Positions 32,069-40,150 of a stretch of DNA of 44,853 bases are shown in pieces. Under the pieces are notes generated by a model, which was not told the origin of the DNA, made no database searches, and was given only the letters and a program-made list of their open reading frames with translations. The DNA comes from DATMNR01 sp963702765 (GTDB taxonomy: Bacteria; Chloroflexota; Ktedonobacteria; Ktedonobacterales; Ktedonobacteraceae). A program made the position numbers and the translations under genes. Location of the stretch: contig CAVPEB010000024.1 in NCBI GenBank assembly GCA_963702765.1, positions 1 to 44,853 of the forward strand, written 5' to 3'. Position 1 is the first letter of the stretch; the number at the start of each line of letters is the position of its first letter.

Positions 32069-32878
32069 ATGTCCCCAAATCCACCACAAGAAGGACTGCA
32101 CGAACATATAGAAACGATTGCCGAAAACGCTGAGCGTGATATTACAACTTCGCGTCGCACACAGGATCACTTGAGACATGTTGGAGGCATTTTGCTCATC
32201 ATTTATGCTATCCAACTCTCACTGTTTGGTCTATTGGCGTGGTTGGTTCATGTTTATCCGGTGAACCCAATCGATACTACGATCACACGCGAATTTCAGG
32301 AGAATCCTGCGACCTGGTTGAAGTTAAGCATGGATGCAGTCAGTTTCGGGGGAAATATATTCGTTATACCCTGCCTTGTTCTACTCGCAGCCTTGATTTT
32401 CTGGTTCGCGGGCCTACGTTTAGAGGCTGTGTTTGTCGTGGCCCTCTCCGTGATTAGCTTCGGATTGAATACACTATTGAAAATCCTTGTCGCGCGTCCA
32501 CGCCCTTCCAGTCACCTTGTAGATGTGTTTCAATCAACAACAGGGCAGAGCTTTCCAAGCGGGCATGTTATGGCGTACATGGCTTTCTGGGGGCTACTCT
32601 TCTCATTCGGGATTATCCTCTTCCGTGGGACACGTTGGTGGCGTATCGCTCTTCTTATAATATCCGCGTTTTTTGTCGCATTGATTGGTCCATCCCGCAT
32701 TTATCTGGGTGATCATTGGGCCAGCGATGTCCTTGGTGCTTATCTCATTGGCGGAGTTCTTCTCGGAATCGCTCTCTGGATCTACATAAAACTGAAAGAG
32801 CAAGGTATAATGGAAACGGAACGCGCGCGCACACGTTCAGAGCGCTCAAGTGCGTTCCGATCTTTTCATAAGGATTAA
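32069..32878 (+). CDS. PAP2-family membrane phosphatase
   Basis: A 269-residue membrane phosphatase of the type 2 phosphatidic acid phosphatase family. The three signature motifs are present: KILVARPRP (138-146), FPSGH (His166) and SRIYLGDHWASDV (Arg210, His216, Asp220). Six membrane segments are expected, with the active site at the outer face. The substrate may be undecaprenyl pyrophosphate or a phosphatidate; the sequence does not decide. ATG 32069 has GAGAGG upstream, and the preceding in-frame ATG at 32024 has not. The tail after the last membrane segment is rich in arginine and serine. Confidence 0.92.
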   Translation: MSPNPPQEGLHEHIETIAENAERDITTSRRTQDHLRHVGGILLIIYAIQLSLFGLLAWLVHVYPVNPIDTTITREFQENPATWLKLSMDAVSFGGNIFVIPCLVLLAALIFWFAGLRLEAVFVVALSVISFGLNTLLKILVARPRPSSHLVDVFQSTTGQSFPSGHVMAYMAFWGLLFSFGIILFRGTRWWRIALLIISAFFVALIGPSRIYLGDHWASDVLGAYLIGGVLLGIALWIYIKLKEQGIMETERARTRSERSSAFRSFHKD

Positions 32879-32956
32879 GTCGCGAACCTGAATTTCTGCT
32901 CTTGCTATATGTTCCTTCCTCAAACTTACAGATCTGCTCTTCATTTTAGAATTACG

Positions 32957-33025
32957 ATACGATACTATTGCGTTTCTTAATTGTTTGTGTTACAATTTAT
33001 TATAGAAACGATGATGTATCGTATC
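32957..33025 (+). promoter_or_regulatory. Promoter of the ABC exporter with paired inverted sites
   Basis: TTGCGT (32969-32974), 17 bases, TACAAT (32992-32997) form a likely promoter. It is flanked by two oppositely oriented copies of a 10-mer: GATACGATAC at 32957-32966 and GTATCGTATC at 33016-33025. The positions, just upstream of -35 and just after +1, suit repression by a dimeric regulator, most simply the TetR protein at the end of the same cluster. This is inference from arrangement. Confidence 0.6.
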
Positions 33026-33049
33026 ATAATAAGAGAGGAGGATTAACCC

Positions 33050-33967
33050 ATGTCCAATTCTATTCAAACCAATCAGCTTACTAAAAGCTACGGCAGGAGT
33101 CGAGGTATAATTGAGGTCACGTTTGCTGTTCAGGAGGGCGAGGTCTTCGGCTTTCTAGGCCCTAACGGCGCGGGCAAGACCACAACAATGCGCACTTTAA
33201 TGGGCCTGCTGCATGCCAACAGTGGCAGTGCCACAATTGGCGGTTTAGATTGCTGGAATCAGTCTACCCAGCTTAAGAAACAGGTCGGCTACTTGCCAGG
33301 CGAATTCGCTTTCGATCCCGGCATGCGAGGTGCGCAGATCCTTCAATATCTGGGACACCTGCGCGGAGGCGTGGACCAGGCCTACTTGCGTACGCTGGTT
33401 GAACGACTAGGCTTAGATCCCAGCAAGCGATTCCGCGAATATTCACATGGCAATAAACAAAAGGTAGGGTTGGTGCAGGCTTTCATGCATAAGCCAAGCT
33501 TACTCATCCTGGACGAACCAACATCAGGACTAGACCCACTCAACCAGCAGGAATTCTATCGTATAGTAGCCGAAGTGCGCGCTGAGGGTAGGACCGTCTT
33601 CCTCTCCTCGCATATCCTACCTGAGGTGGAGCATACCTGCGACCGTGTGGCGATCATCCGCGAGGGACGACTGGTCAAGATCGATCACGTATCTTCACTT
33701 AAAGAGATCCACCAATACGACGTAGAGATCACCTTTGCAGGCTCAGCCGAGGGCTCGTGGTTCAAGAACGTCGTGGGTGCAGCCAACGTTGCTCGGAGCG
33801 CGGATGATCACACCTTGCAATTGAGCGTCCAAGGTGACTTGACGGAGATCATTCACATCGCCAGCCAACACAACGCAACGAATATTACAACACATGAGCC
33901 GACGCTGGAAGAAGTCTTCCTGCGCTTCTACGAACCGCAGCAGGCGCCTTCCGTGTTTGCAGGATAG
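33050..33967 (+). CDS. ABC transporter ATP-binding protein
   Basis: A 305-residue ATPase of an ABC exporter, subtype with a C-terminal extension (CcmA/DrrA-like). Walker A GPNGAGKT at 37-44, signature YSHGNKQK at 131-138, Walker B LLILDEP at 151-157 and the switch His188 in LSSHILPEVEH are present. AGAGAGGAGG precedes the ATG. It is followed 10 bp later by the membrane subunit. The transported compound is probably a hydrophobic antibiotic-like molecule by analogy with related exporters, but that is inference. Confidence 0.95.
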   Translation: MSNSIQTNQLTKSYGRSRGIIEVTFAVQEGEVFGFLGPNGAGKTTTMRTLMGLLHANSGSATIGGLDCWNQSTQLKKQVGYLPGEFAFDPGMRGAQILQYLGHLRGGVDQAYLRTLVERLGLDPSKRFREYSHGNKQKVGLVQAFMHKPSLLILDEPTSGLDPLNQQEFYRIVAEVRAEGRTVFLSSHILPEVEHTCDRVAIIREGRLVKIDHVSSLKEIHQYDVEITFAGSAEGSWFKNVVGAANVARSADDHTLQLSVQGDLTEIIHIASQHNATNITTHEPTLEEVFLRFYEPQQAPSVFAG

Positions 33968-33977
33968 GAGGTGTATG

Positions 33978-35612
33978 ATGTTTCGCAGCATATTGAGCAA
34001 AACGTTGAGAGATTATCGCGTGGCTATCCTGGCCTGGGGCTTCGCCTTTGGGTTGTTCGGGTTCATCGATTTCGCTGAGAGCACGCAAACGACGATTGCG
34101 GTCTTTGGCAGCCTCGCGCCACTCTTCCGCTTTCTCGGCAACCCCTACCAAATCCAGACCCCTGAGGGGTTCATTACCTGGCGTATCATGGAACTCTTCG
34201 TACCACTCGCAATCTGCTTCTGGCCCATCCTGGCAGGAGCGCGCCTGGTGCGTGGGGAAGAGGAACACGGCAGTATGGAAGTCTTGCTGGCTACGCCGCG
34301 GTCACGCACGCGCCTGTTGCTCTCGAAGCTGAGTGCGCTGTTGATCGCAGTGATTCTGATTGGGCTGTTGCTTGCCCTGGGTCTGATAGCTGGTCAAGCC
34401 CGTCTTGAGGGGCACGCAAATGTGGTCAGGGTGCTCCTGGTAGGGCTAAACGCGAGCCTGTTGGCCTTCTTCTTTGGATGTCTCGCACTGCTGTTCTCGC
34501 AATTCACGACTAGCCGTGCGGTGGCAGCAGGCTGGGCCAGTGGCCTGCTAGTGCTCTCCATGCTCCTTGATAGCACTGGACGTTTACTGCATGGAGGCTG
34601 GGTGCAGTTCCTCTCACCATTCTACTACTACAATCTCAACCGCCCGCTCATTCCCAGTTTCCCCAACCAGCCTCTGGCGGCAGTGCTCCTGGCGAGTCTT
34701 GCTATGCTCTGTGCCGGAGTGAGTCTACTGCTCTTCGCAAGGCGCGATATCGGCGGGGTGGCATTCTCGTGGCTGAACAAGCAGGAGCCCACTAACCACT
34801 ACACGCTGCGCAGTCTGAGCGAGGCTGAGCATACTATGTCTACACGCAATGTGAGCCTTCAGACCTTGCACCGCGATAGGTGGTCTGCCTTCTGGTGGGG
34901 GCTGGGCGTCATATTCGGCTGCGCCTACTGCCTGGTGATTGCTCTGAGCACCCAGCAGGCGTTTTACGAGCTCACACAAAAGACGCCCTTGCTGCAACAA
35001 CTCTTTTTCGACACGCCCATCAACACCAACGCCGCGATGCTGGGCACCTTTCTCTTCACGTTCATGCCCCCCCTCGTCGTGGCCTTTGCATTGACACTGG
35101 CCTTGAAGTGGGCCGCAGACCTGGAAAATGGGCGGCTGGAAGTGTTATTCAGCACCCCACAAGCGCGAGGCAAGGTCCTGCTGGAACGCTTCGGCGCTAA
35201 TGTGCTGGTGGTGGTGCTGGCTCCTATCCTAACCTGGCTCGTAATTCTCATAGTGGCACAGCTTGCTCATCTCGCCGTAGACCAGGGCAGGATCTTCGCG
35301 GCCAGCTTCAACATGTTCCCGATGGCGCTAATTACCCTGGGCCTGGTCTATGCGCTGGCCGGCCGTGTGCGCTATGGTGCACTGGTAAGCTTGCTTTCTG
35401 CATATCTCGTCGTGTCCTACATAGAAGAATTGCTCGAGGGTAGCATTAGGATACCTGCCTGGCTTATGAATCTCTCGATCTTCCACGTGTACGGCAACCC
35501 GGTCTTCCTCGGCGTCAACTGGACGAATTTCCTGGGCATGATTGGCGTGGCCGTAGTGCTGCTGATGATCAGCTTGATCCAGTTTCGCTACGCTGATATC
35601 AAGCCAGGCTAA
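33978..35612 (+). CDS. ABC exporter permease (polyketide-exporter type)
   Basis: A 544-residue membrane subunit with two repeated six-TM halves. The first half begins FRSILSKTLRDYRVAILAWG, and each half has the glycine-rich/charged motif EEEHGSMEVLLATPRSR (first) and DLENGRLEVLFSTPQAR (second), characteristic of tetronasin/TnrB3-like antibiotic exporters. AGGAGG lies 6 bases before ATG 33978; the adjacent ATG 33975 is less well spaced. It forms a two-gene transporter with the upstream ATPase. A fused double permease means that one polypeptide can make the whole membrane domain. Confidence 0.9.
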   Translation: MFRSILSKTLRDYRVAILAWGFAFGLFGFIDFAESTQTTIAVFGSLAPLFRFLGNPYQIQTPEGFITWRIMELFVPLAICFWPILAGARLVRGEEEHGSMEVLLATPRSRTRLLLSKLSALLIAVILIGLLLALGLIAGQARLEGHANVVRVLLVGLNASLLAFFFGCLALLFSQFTTSRAVAAGWASGLLVLSMLLDSTGRLLHGGWVQFLSPFYYYNLNRPLIPSFPNQPLAAVLLASLAMLCAGVSLLLFARRDIGGVAFSWLNKQEPTNHYTLRSLSEAEHTMSTRNVSLQTLHRDRWSAFWWGLGVIFGCAYCLVIALSTQQAFYELTQKTPLLQQLFFDTPINTNAAMLGTFLFTFMPPLVVAFALTLALKWAADLENGRLEVLFSTPQARGKVLLERFGANVLVVVLAPILTWLVILIVAQLAHLAVDQGRIFAASFNMFPMALITLGLVYALAGRVRYGALVSLLSAYLVVSYIEELLEGSIRIPAWLMNLSIFHVYGNPVFLGVNWTNFLGMIGVAVVLLMISLIQFRYADIKPG

Positions 35613-35696
35613 ACACGAGAATAGGACAGCCCCTCAACTTGACGCAGGTAACCACGCCTACTACAATGGAAGAGCAGGAGGTAATGCAACTAAAGT

Positions 35697-36365
35697 ATGA
35701 CGACAACATCTGAACCTGAACAAGGAATACGCAAGCCTGGGCGTCCTCGCAGCGCCCAGGCGCACAAGGCAATCATAGAAGCGACCCTGGAACTCCTTGC
35801 AGAAGAAGGATTCCAGGGACTAAGCATAGAAGCGGTTGCGGCTAAAGCTGGGGTTGGCAAGACTACCATCTATAGACGCTGGTCCTCGAAAGATGAACTT
35901 GTTATGGATGCCATTCGGCAAGTGCAGATTGATATACCAGTGATGGAGACGGGAAATTTTCGCAAAGATCTCACCACGCTTTTAAGCACTGCCTACCAGG
36001 GCTTCATGACGCATCCTTATCCGTTCCTAGGGAAATTACTGCCTAAGTTTATCAGCGAGTATCAGACTAATCCCGAAATCTTCCAGGACGCAATTCTGCA
36101 ACTCATTGTTCCTCGTCTCCAGCGATTCATTCACATGGTCGAGCAGGCTCAGGCACGTGATGAGATTCGCGGGGATATTGATCCGGCTTTGGTACTTGAG
36201 TTGATCTCCGGATCATTGATGATCCACTGGGTTTTCACGCGCTCTCAATTACCGTCATCTACGTCTGCTGTAGATACGTGGGTTGAGCGGATGGTTGATG
36301 CCGTAATGAATGGAATAGGGACGAATTTGTCTAGTACAAATTTAAATAACTATGGATATAGATAA
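35697..36365 (+). CDS. TetR/AcrR-family regulator
   Basis: A 222-residue regulator with an N-terminal TetR DNA-binding domain: AIIEATLELLAEEGFQGLSI, then AVAAKAGVGKTTIYRRWSSK with the turn and recognition helix, about residues 24-70. The C-terminal ligand domain (EQAQARDEIRGDIDPALVLE) resembles the TetR_C_16-like group. It lies 85 bp after the exporter permease, same strand, and is a good candidate to control the paired repeats at the exporter promoter. The ligand is probably the exported compound. GCAGGAGG lies 13 bases before the ATG, with some uncertainty in spacing. Confidence 0.9.
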   Translation: MTTTSEPEQGIRKPGRPRSAQAHKAIIEATLELLAEEGFQGLSIEAVAAKAGVGKTTIYRRWSSKDELVMDAIRQVQIDIPVMETGNFRKDLTTLLSTAYQGFMTHPYPFLGKLLPKFISEYQTNPEIFQDAILQLIVPRLQRFIHMVEQAQARDEIRGDIDPALVLELISGSLMIHWVFTRSQLPSSTSAVDTWVERMVDAVMNGIGTNLSSTNLNNYGYR

Positions 36366-36876
36366 TAATTTACCTCCCTTTCAAAACGAGGAAACAGGCA
36401 GTGATAAACTGCTCTCCGATGAAAACTTGCGTTTGCCCGAGGGAGCAAATATACTTGTGCGCCTGCACGCGGTACGCGCATGGCTCTCCCGCAGATGTGA
36501 TGAGGCAACCATTGAGGTAGGTGAGGCTGCCATCGTGCTCCAGGGGATGATGCAAGAGCAGGCAGTAGAGACAAGGCCACGTCGAAGAACGCGCCAGATT
36601 GAAGCAGTTCAAGAGCAATTTCAGCGCGCACAGAAGGCACTTACCCAATCACAACAACGATTGAGCGCCTATGAAGAAGCGCAATCCATCTTAGAGGATT
36701 GCGTTGCGCATACAAGCGGCGAGCGCGTACTGGTAGAATACTACCTGACTCTGGAAGGGTTAGTGTTGCAAAGCCAGGAAGAGGTGGACCAGACAGAAGA
36801 TCGTTCACCCTGGCTCGATGCTATGTCCGATGTCCTCCATCGCATTGAACATGTCGGCACTACAGACGAGGAATAG
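36352..36876 (+). CDS. Hypothetical coiled-coil protein
   Basis: A 174-residue protein of unknown family, overlapping the TetR stop by 14 bp. An acidic N-terminal region precedes a helical segment with a basic patch (RPRRRTRQ) and a likely coiled coil from about 78 to 112 (QIEAVQEQFQRAQKALTQSQ). No signal peptide or membrane segment is visible. The overlap suggests translational coupling with the regulator gene, but the start lacks a strong Shine-Dalgarno. It could start a few codons downstream. Confidence 0.6.
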   Translation: MDIDNNLPPFQNEETGSDKLLSDENLRLPEGANILVRLHAVRAWLSRRCDEATIEVGEAAIVLQGMMQEQAVETRPRRRTRQIEAVQEQFQRAQKALTQSQQRLSAYEEAQSILEDCVAHTSGERVLVEYYLTLEGLVLQSQEEVDQTEDRSPWLDAMSDVLHRIEHVGTTDEE

Positions 36877-36972
36877 CAATTCCCACAAGCACGTGTCTGC
36901 AAATTCAGTATATTCGATACTCGAAAGTCATCTCCTGCAAATTTACTTGCCTGGATAAGGAGCATAACTACT

Positions 36973-37416
36973 ATGGAAACGATACAGCTTTGTCCTGAAT
37001 GTGGAGCCACGTGGCACAACGGTGAGACATGCCAGGATTACTTTTATCAAATGCTATTTTGGGAATCGGAGAATCCAAACAACGGCGTCGTGCATCATTT
37101 GATGGTGTTATGCTATCACCTCCAACATCCGAGTTTATACTCACCAGAAGGTTTACGTCAGGGGATCACGTTGTTAAGGGATTTTATGGAACGCGGCCTG
37201 ACGCCAGAACAGGTACGCAAGCGTAATCGTAGTGTACTGAGTTCAAGCACACGCACATGGAAAATTACAGGAACGCCTGCCTCACATGGTAGATATGACC
37301 ATCCAATCGCATGGACTATGACTGTTGCAGATGTACTTGAAGATGGTATGGATACTTATTGTGACAGTATTCGGACCTGGGCAAGATCTGTACATGAAGC
37401 TCTCGAAACACGTTAA
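36973..37416 (+). CDS. DUF5946 family protein
   Basis: A 147-residue soluble protein of the DUF5946 type. The N-terminus is LCPECGATWHNGETCQDYFY, with Cys7, Cys10 and Cys20 that could bind zinc. It continues with FWESENPNNGVVHHLMVLCY and the conserved LQHPSLYSPEGLRQGITLL block, then WARSVHEAL near the end. The function is unknown. ATG 36973 is preceded by AAGGAG. It is directly followed by a fragment of a HAD hydrolase gene. Confidence 0.85.
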   Translation: METIQLCPECGATWHNGETCQDYFYQMLFWESENPNNGVVHHLMVLCYHLQHPSLYSPEGLRQGITLLRDFMERGLTPEQVRKRNRSVLSSSTRTWKITGTPASHGRYDHPIAWTMTVADVLEDGMDTYCDSIRTWARSVHEALETR

Positions 37417-37420
37417 ACGT

Positions 37421-37579
37421 GAGATATACGATATCGAAGCTGCGAAGAAAGTTCAAGTTAGCACTATCGCATTTCGCAGCGGTGGTTGGAGCGATGCTGA
37501 TCTTGCGGGAGCAATAGCAATCTATGATGGGCCAGCAGATTTGCTAAAGCACTATGACGAATCGCCCCTTGCTCGTTGA
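37421..37579 (+). pseudogene. C-terminal remnant of a HAD-superfamily hydrolase
   Basis: About 52 codons encode EIYDIEAAKKVQVSTIAFRS followed by GGWSDADLAGAIAIYDGPADLL, matching the end of HAD phosphatases (post-motif IV region: YDIEAAKKAGV...GGW). The catalytic DxD, Ser/Thr and Lys motifs are all missing upstream, where the DUF5946 gene ends. It is a leftover of a gene whose first two-thirds were lost, probably by deletion or recombination. Confidence 0.7.
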
Positions 37580-37605
37580 GAGAAGCAGGAGTAGAGAATA
37601 ACTCT

Positions 37606-37962
37606 CTATTCTTCATTTGGTTTCTGCACGCCGCCTCGTCCAGTATTCCCCATTTGTTGACTTTCCTGCCAATCACTTCCCGATTCCTGACCTAGCTGTT
37701 GGGCATACTGACCAGGATGTCTTTGCGGCTGGTCAGCAGGCAGAAAAGAACCTGAAGAATTAGCATTGCTTTGTGGAAATTGAGCAGTTGAGGAATTCTC
37801 GGCCGACCCTTGCTGATTGCCAGAACCGCTCATAATATTTTGCGCTACTTTATCAGGAGTCGTTCCTGCCGCTTCAGCAGCACGCTTCACGTCATCCATG
37901 GTTATATTTCGGCTATCACCATGATCATCGTCAGGTTTACCACAACCACAACTCAAACACAT
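37606..37962 (-). CDS. Small cysteine-cluster protein (MCLSCGCG type)
   Basis: A 118-residue protein with the N-terminal MCLSCGCGKPDDDHGD, which could bind zinc or another metal, then a short helix MDDVKRAAEAAGTTPDKVAQ and a long Gln/Ser/Asn-rich, low-complexity C-terminal half. The N-terminal block occurs in related small proteins of unknown function in Chloroflexota and actinobacteria. GAGGAGG precedes the ATG. It is a single gene in opposite orientation to its neighbours. Confidence 0.75.
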   Translation of the reverse strand: MCLSCGCGKPDDDHGDSRNITMDDVKRAAEAAGTTPDKVAQNIMSGSGNQQGSAENSSTAQFPQSNANSSGSFLPADQPQRHPGQYAQQLGQESGSDWQESQQMGNTGRGGVQKPNEE

Positions 37963-38009
37963 TGTGTTTCCTCCTCAATTACAAAAGGATACTTGTTATA
38001 AAAAACTAA

Positions 38010-38031
38010 CCGTACTTCTATCATAGTACGG
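38010..38031. promoter_or_regulatory. Small palindrome upstream of flavodoxin and MCLSCGCG genes
   Basis: CCGTACT and AGTACGG (7 bp) are separated by 8 bases in the divergent spacer. It could be an operator or a transcript hairpin. Otherwise 37963-38208 shows only the AT-rich promoter region. Confidence 0.35.
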
Positions 38032-38208
38032 GGGGACAAAGTCATCCTTACGATTAAGATGCATGACATTTCAAAATAACTCCCCTCATCAACATGTTTG
38101 TGACCTGATCGTGAGCCTTAGACGACAAGACGAGAGCAAGTTGTGACAAGGAAAAGGTATCTTCTATTCGGGAGAGTATGCCTTTTGTGAGAAAGAAGGG
38201 AAATAACG

Positions 38209-38700
38209 ATGAACACTCTCATCATTTATGATTCGACCTTTGGGAATACGGCACAGCTTGCTCAAGCAATGGCGGACAAACTGGGAGAGCATGGAACAGC
38301 CCGAATCGCCTTAGCTGATGAAGCTGGCCTGACCGAGTTGAAAGAAATTGATCTGTTGCTTGTTGGCGGGCCAACACAACGTCATGGACTGAGTCCAAGT
38401 ATGAAGACATTACTTGAGGGTTTTCCACGCCGAACGTTAAAAGACATTGGTGCAGGCGCATTTGATACGCGCTACCATATGTCTGCATGGAAATCTGGCT
38501 CAGCAGCACATGGGATTGCCAGTAAACTCAAGAGAGCAGGCGCCTCGCTCATCGTCGAACCCGAGAGCTTTTTTGTGGCTGAGAGAGAAGGCCCTTTAGA
38601 AGAGGGAGAACTTGAGCGAGCCGCAGCTTGGGCTGAAGAGATCTATCAACGGTTTGAAGCGGGCAGAGGCGTTGAGAAGGATAATGTAGAGGTAAGTTAG
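38209..38700 (+). CDS. Flavodoxin domain protein
   Basis: A 163-residue flavodoxin-like electron carrier. The FMN phosphate loop is IIYDSTFGNTAQLAQAM (residues 4-20), followed by LLVGGPTQRHGLSPSMKTLL and AGAFDTRYHM, which resemble the loops around the isoalloxazine ring. It is cytosolic. Redox partners are not encoded nearby. GAGAAAGAAGG precedes the ATG. The transglutaminase-like gene starts 18 bp later, so the two may share a transcript. Confidence 0.9.
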   Translation: MNTLIIYDSTFGNTAQLAQAMADKLGEHGTARIALADEAGLTELKEIDLLLVGGPTQRHGLSPSMKTLLEGFPRRTLKDIGAGAFDTRYHMSAWKSGSAAHGIASKLKRAGASLIVEPESFFVAEREGPLEEGELERAAAWAEEIYQRFEAGRGVEKDNVEVS

Positions 38701-38718
38701 AGTATTAGAGAGCGACAT

Positions 38719-39379
38719 ATGTTTAAAAAAATACTGTTGTTACTTACCGGCACAGGCGCTTTAGGGGTACTTACTGTCTATCTACTCACCATACCTATGT
38801 TACGGCGTTTGCCAAAGCAGGATCGAGTTTCGATGGATGGTATTACAACTATTGATGACGTAGTTGAAGCATGCAAACAAACACAGATGCAAGGATGGGA
38901 GCTTGTTGCATATGCCCAAAACCTTGCTGCTAAAAAATTTACCTACTCCCGCCTCAACACCTGGGATACACCTTCCAGGGCATTTGAGCGCGGCCTTGGA
39001 TACTGCGAACAACAGGCACTGGCACTGAAAAAGATTTTCGATAAGCTGGGTATCGAAACAAGGCCGGTGTTTTGCTATGCGTTGCAAATTTCCAGCTAAA
39101 GTGGTTGATGGAGTATACTGGCCTGGAGGGATCTCAGGCCATGCCTGGTTGAGAGTCAGAATCGGAGATGAAGAACGCGATGTATGTCCTGGATCGGTCA
39201 AAAATACACCTGGAGTAACTCAATTTGAGATACTATCAAAGGTAATGTCATGGCAACCTTGGCTACGACCATTCACGCACGTGGGATCATCAATAGAGAA
39301 TATCAGACGATATATGATGGCGCAGCGCAGCATGTCAACGCTTCCACAAATTCCCAATGCTCGGTCACAATCGGATTAA
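38719..39379 (+). pseudogene. Transglutaminase-like membrane protein, frameshifted
   Basis: A 219-residue protein after correction. It has an N-terminal membrane anchor (LLLLTGTGALGVLTVYLLT) and a transglutaminase-like Cys-His-Asp core: GLGYCEQQALALKK (Cys), SGHAWLRVRI (His) and RDVCPG (Asp). The first frame stops at 39097-39099, and removing one A at 39086-39088 joins YALQ to FPAKVVDGVYWPG. Such proteins act as proteases or cross-linking enzymes, often in extracellular settings; here the domain should be outside the membrane. Immediately downstream is the convergent SRPBCC gene, 8 bp away. Confidence 0.75.
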
Positions 39380-39387
39380 TCGGCGCA

Positions 39388-39864
39388 CTACTCGACAAAG
39401 AGCGCTAGCTTCTCTAAAGTCGATTGTGTACCAAGCTCATTATCTTCGAGTCGAATGCCCGATGGAATATCCTTGAATACGATAGATACGGTCGTTCCGC
39501 CTTCTTCAGGGTCTAATGTGACCTCCATGATCATCTCTCCTATGAAGGCCTGATCGACCGTATCAAAGGTTATCGCTTCGACGATTTTCTCAGGCGGCTT
39601 CAGTTCCACAAAGCGTGCAGTATATCTATCTTCCCTTTCTGAAGTCTTGTCCTGCATGGAGGATTCGGGTGAAGGATAATAGAGCGACATCTGATACCCT
39701 CCCCCAATTCTGAAGTCGAAACTATGAACGACGCCCGTCATGTCTCCTGGCGCAAGCCAAACAGCCAGGGCCGCCGGGTCAGTAAATGCCCGATAGATCG
39801 TTTGCTGCGGTGCCTTTATAAATTTCGAGTTGCGCGTGCTGGCGTCTGAGTGTGCGTCTGTCAT
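39388..39864 (-). CDS. SRPBCC (AHSA1-like) protein
   Basis: A 158-residue START-like domain protein. The opening FIKAPQQTIYRAFTDPAALA followed by VWLAPGDMTG, and the block FKDIPSGIRLEDNELGTQST near the end, are typical of the AHSA1/SRPBCC family (polyketide-cyclase/Hsp90-activator-like). These bind hydrophobic ligands. GAAAGGAT lies before ATG 39864; an upstream in-frame ATG at 39903 has no ribosome site. A single gene. Confidence 0.88.
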   Translation of the reverse strand: MTDAHSDASTRNSKFIKAPQQTIYRAFTDPAALAVWLAPGDMTGVVHSFDFRIGGGYQMSLYYPSPESSMQDKTSEREDRYTARFVELKPPEKIVEAITFDTVDQAFIGEMIMEVTLDPEEGGTTVSIVFKDIPSGIRLEDNELGTQSTLEKLALFVE

Positions 39865-39930
39865 GGCGTATCCTTTCACTATCTCGCTAAGAAAGATCCT
39901 CAATCATCATATGGGCGTTTACATCTATTG

Positions 39931-40150
39931 TGACACTCCGCAAGGGCTAAAGCCCTGCAGCTTCTGACACCCCTACGTAGTCGGTTCCCTGAGTCGGTGT
40001 AGCGTGGCTACAACTCAACTAGGAATCGTAGTTGGTGAGGGATATCTGAGGTGGGTGGTGCCATCCCACACCACACCTCTTGAGCGGTGCCATGCTCGTT
40101 GGCGTCTGCATGCTTGGCTTTCGGGATAGATAGTCCCTCACAGCCTTTGG
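39931..40150 (-). ncRNA. Possible TnpB right-end RNA (reRNA)
   Basis: In IS200/IS605 elements the RNA guiding TnpB is made from the 3' end of tnpB and the right end, with the guide taken from the flanking host sequence. Here the tnpB tail is a long low-similarity extension (about residues 425-503), and the RE hairpin follows. The guide would be the bases just left of 39931. I infer this from family knowledge, with no direct evidence for the RNA ends. Confidence 0.45.
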
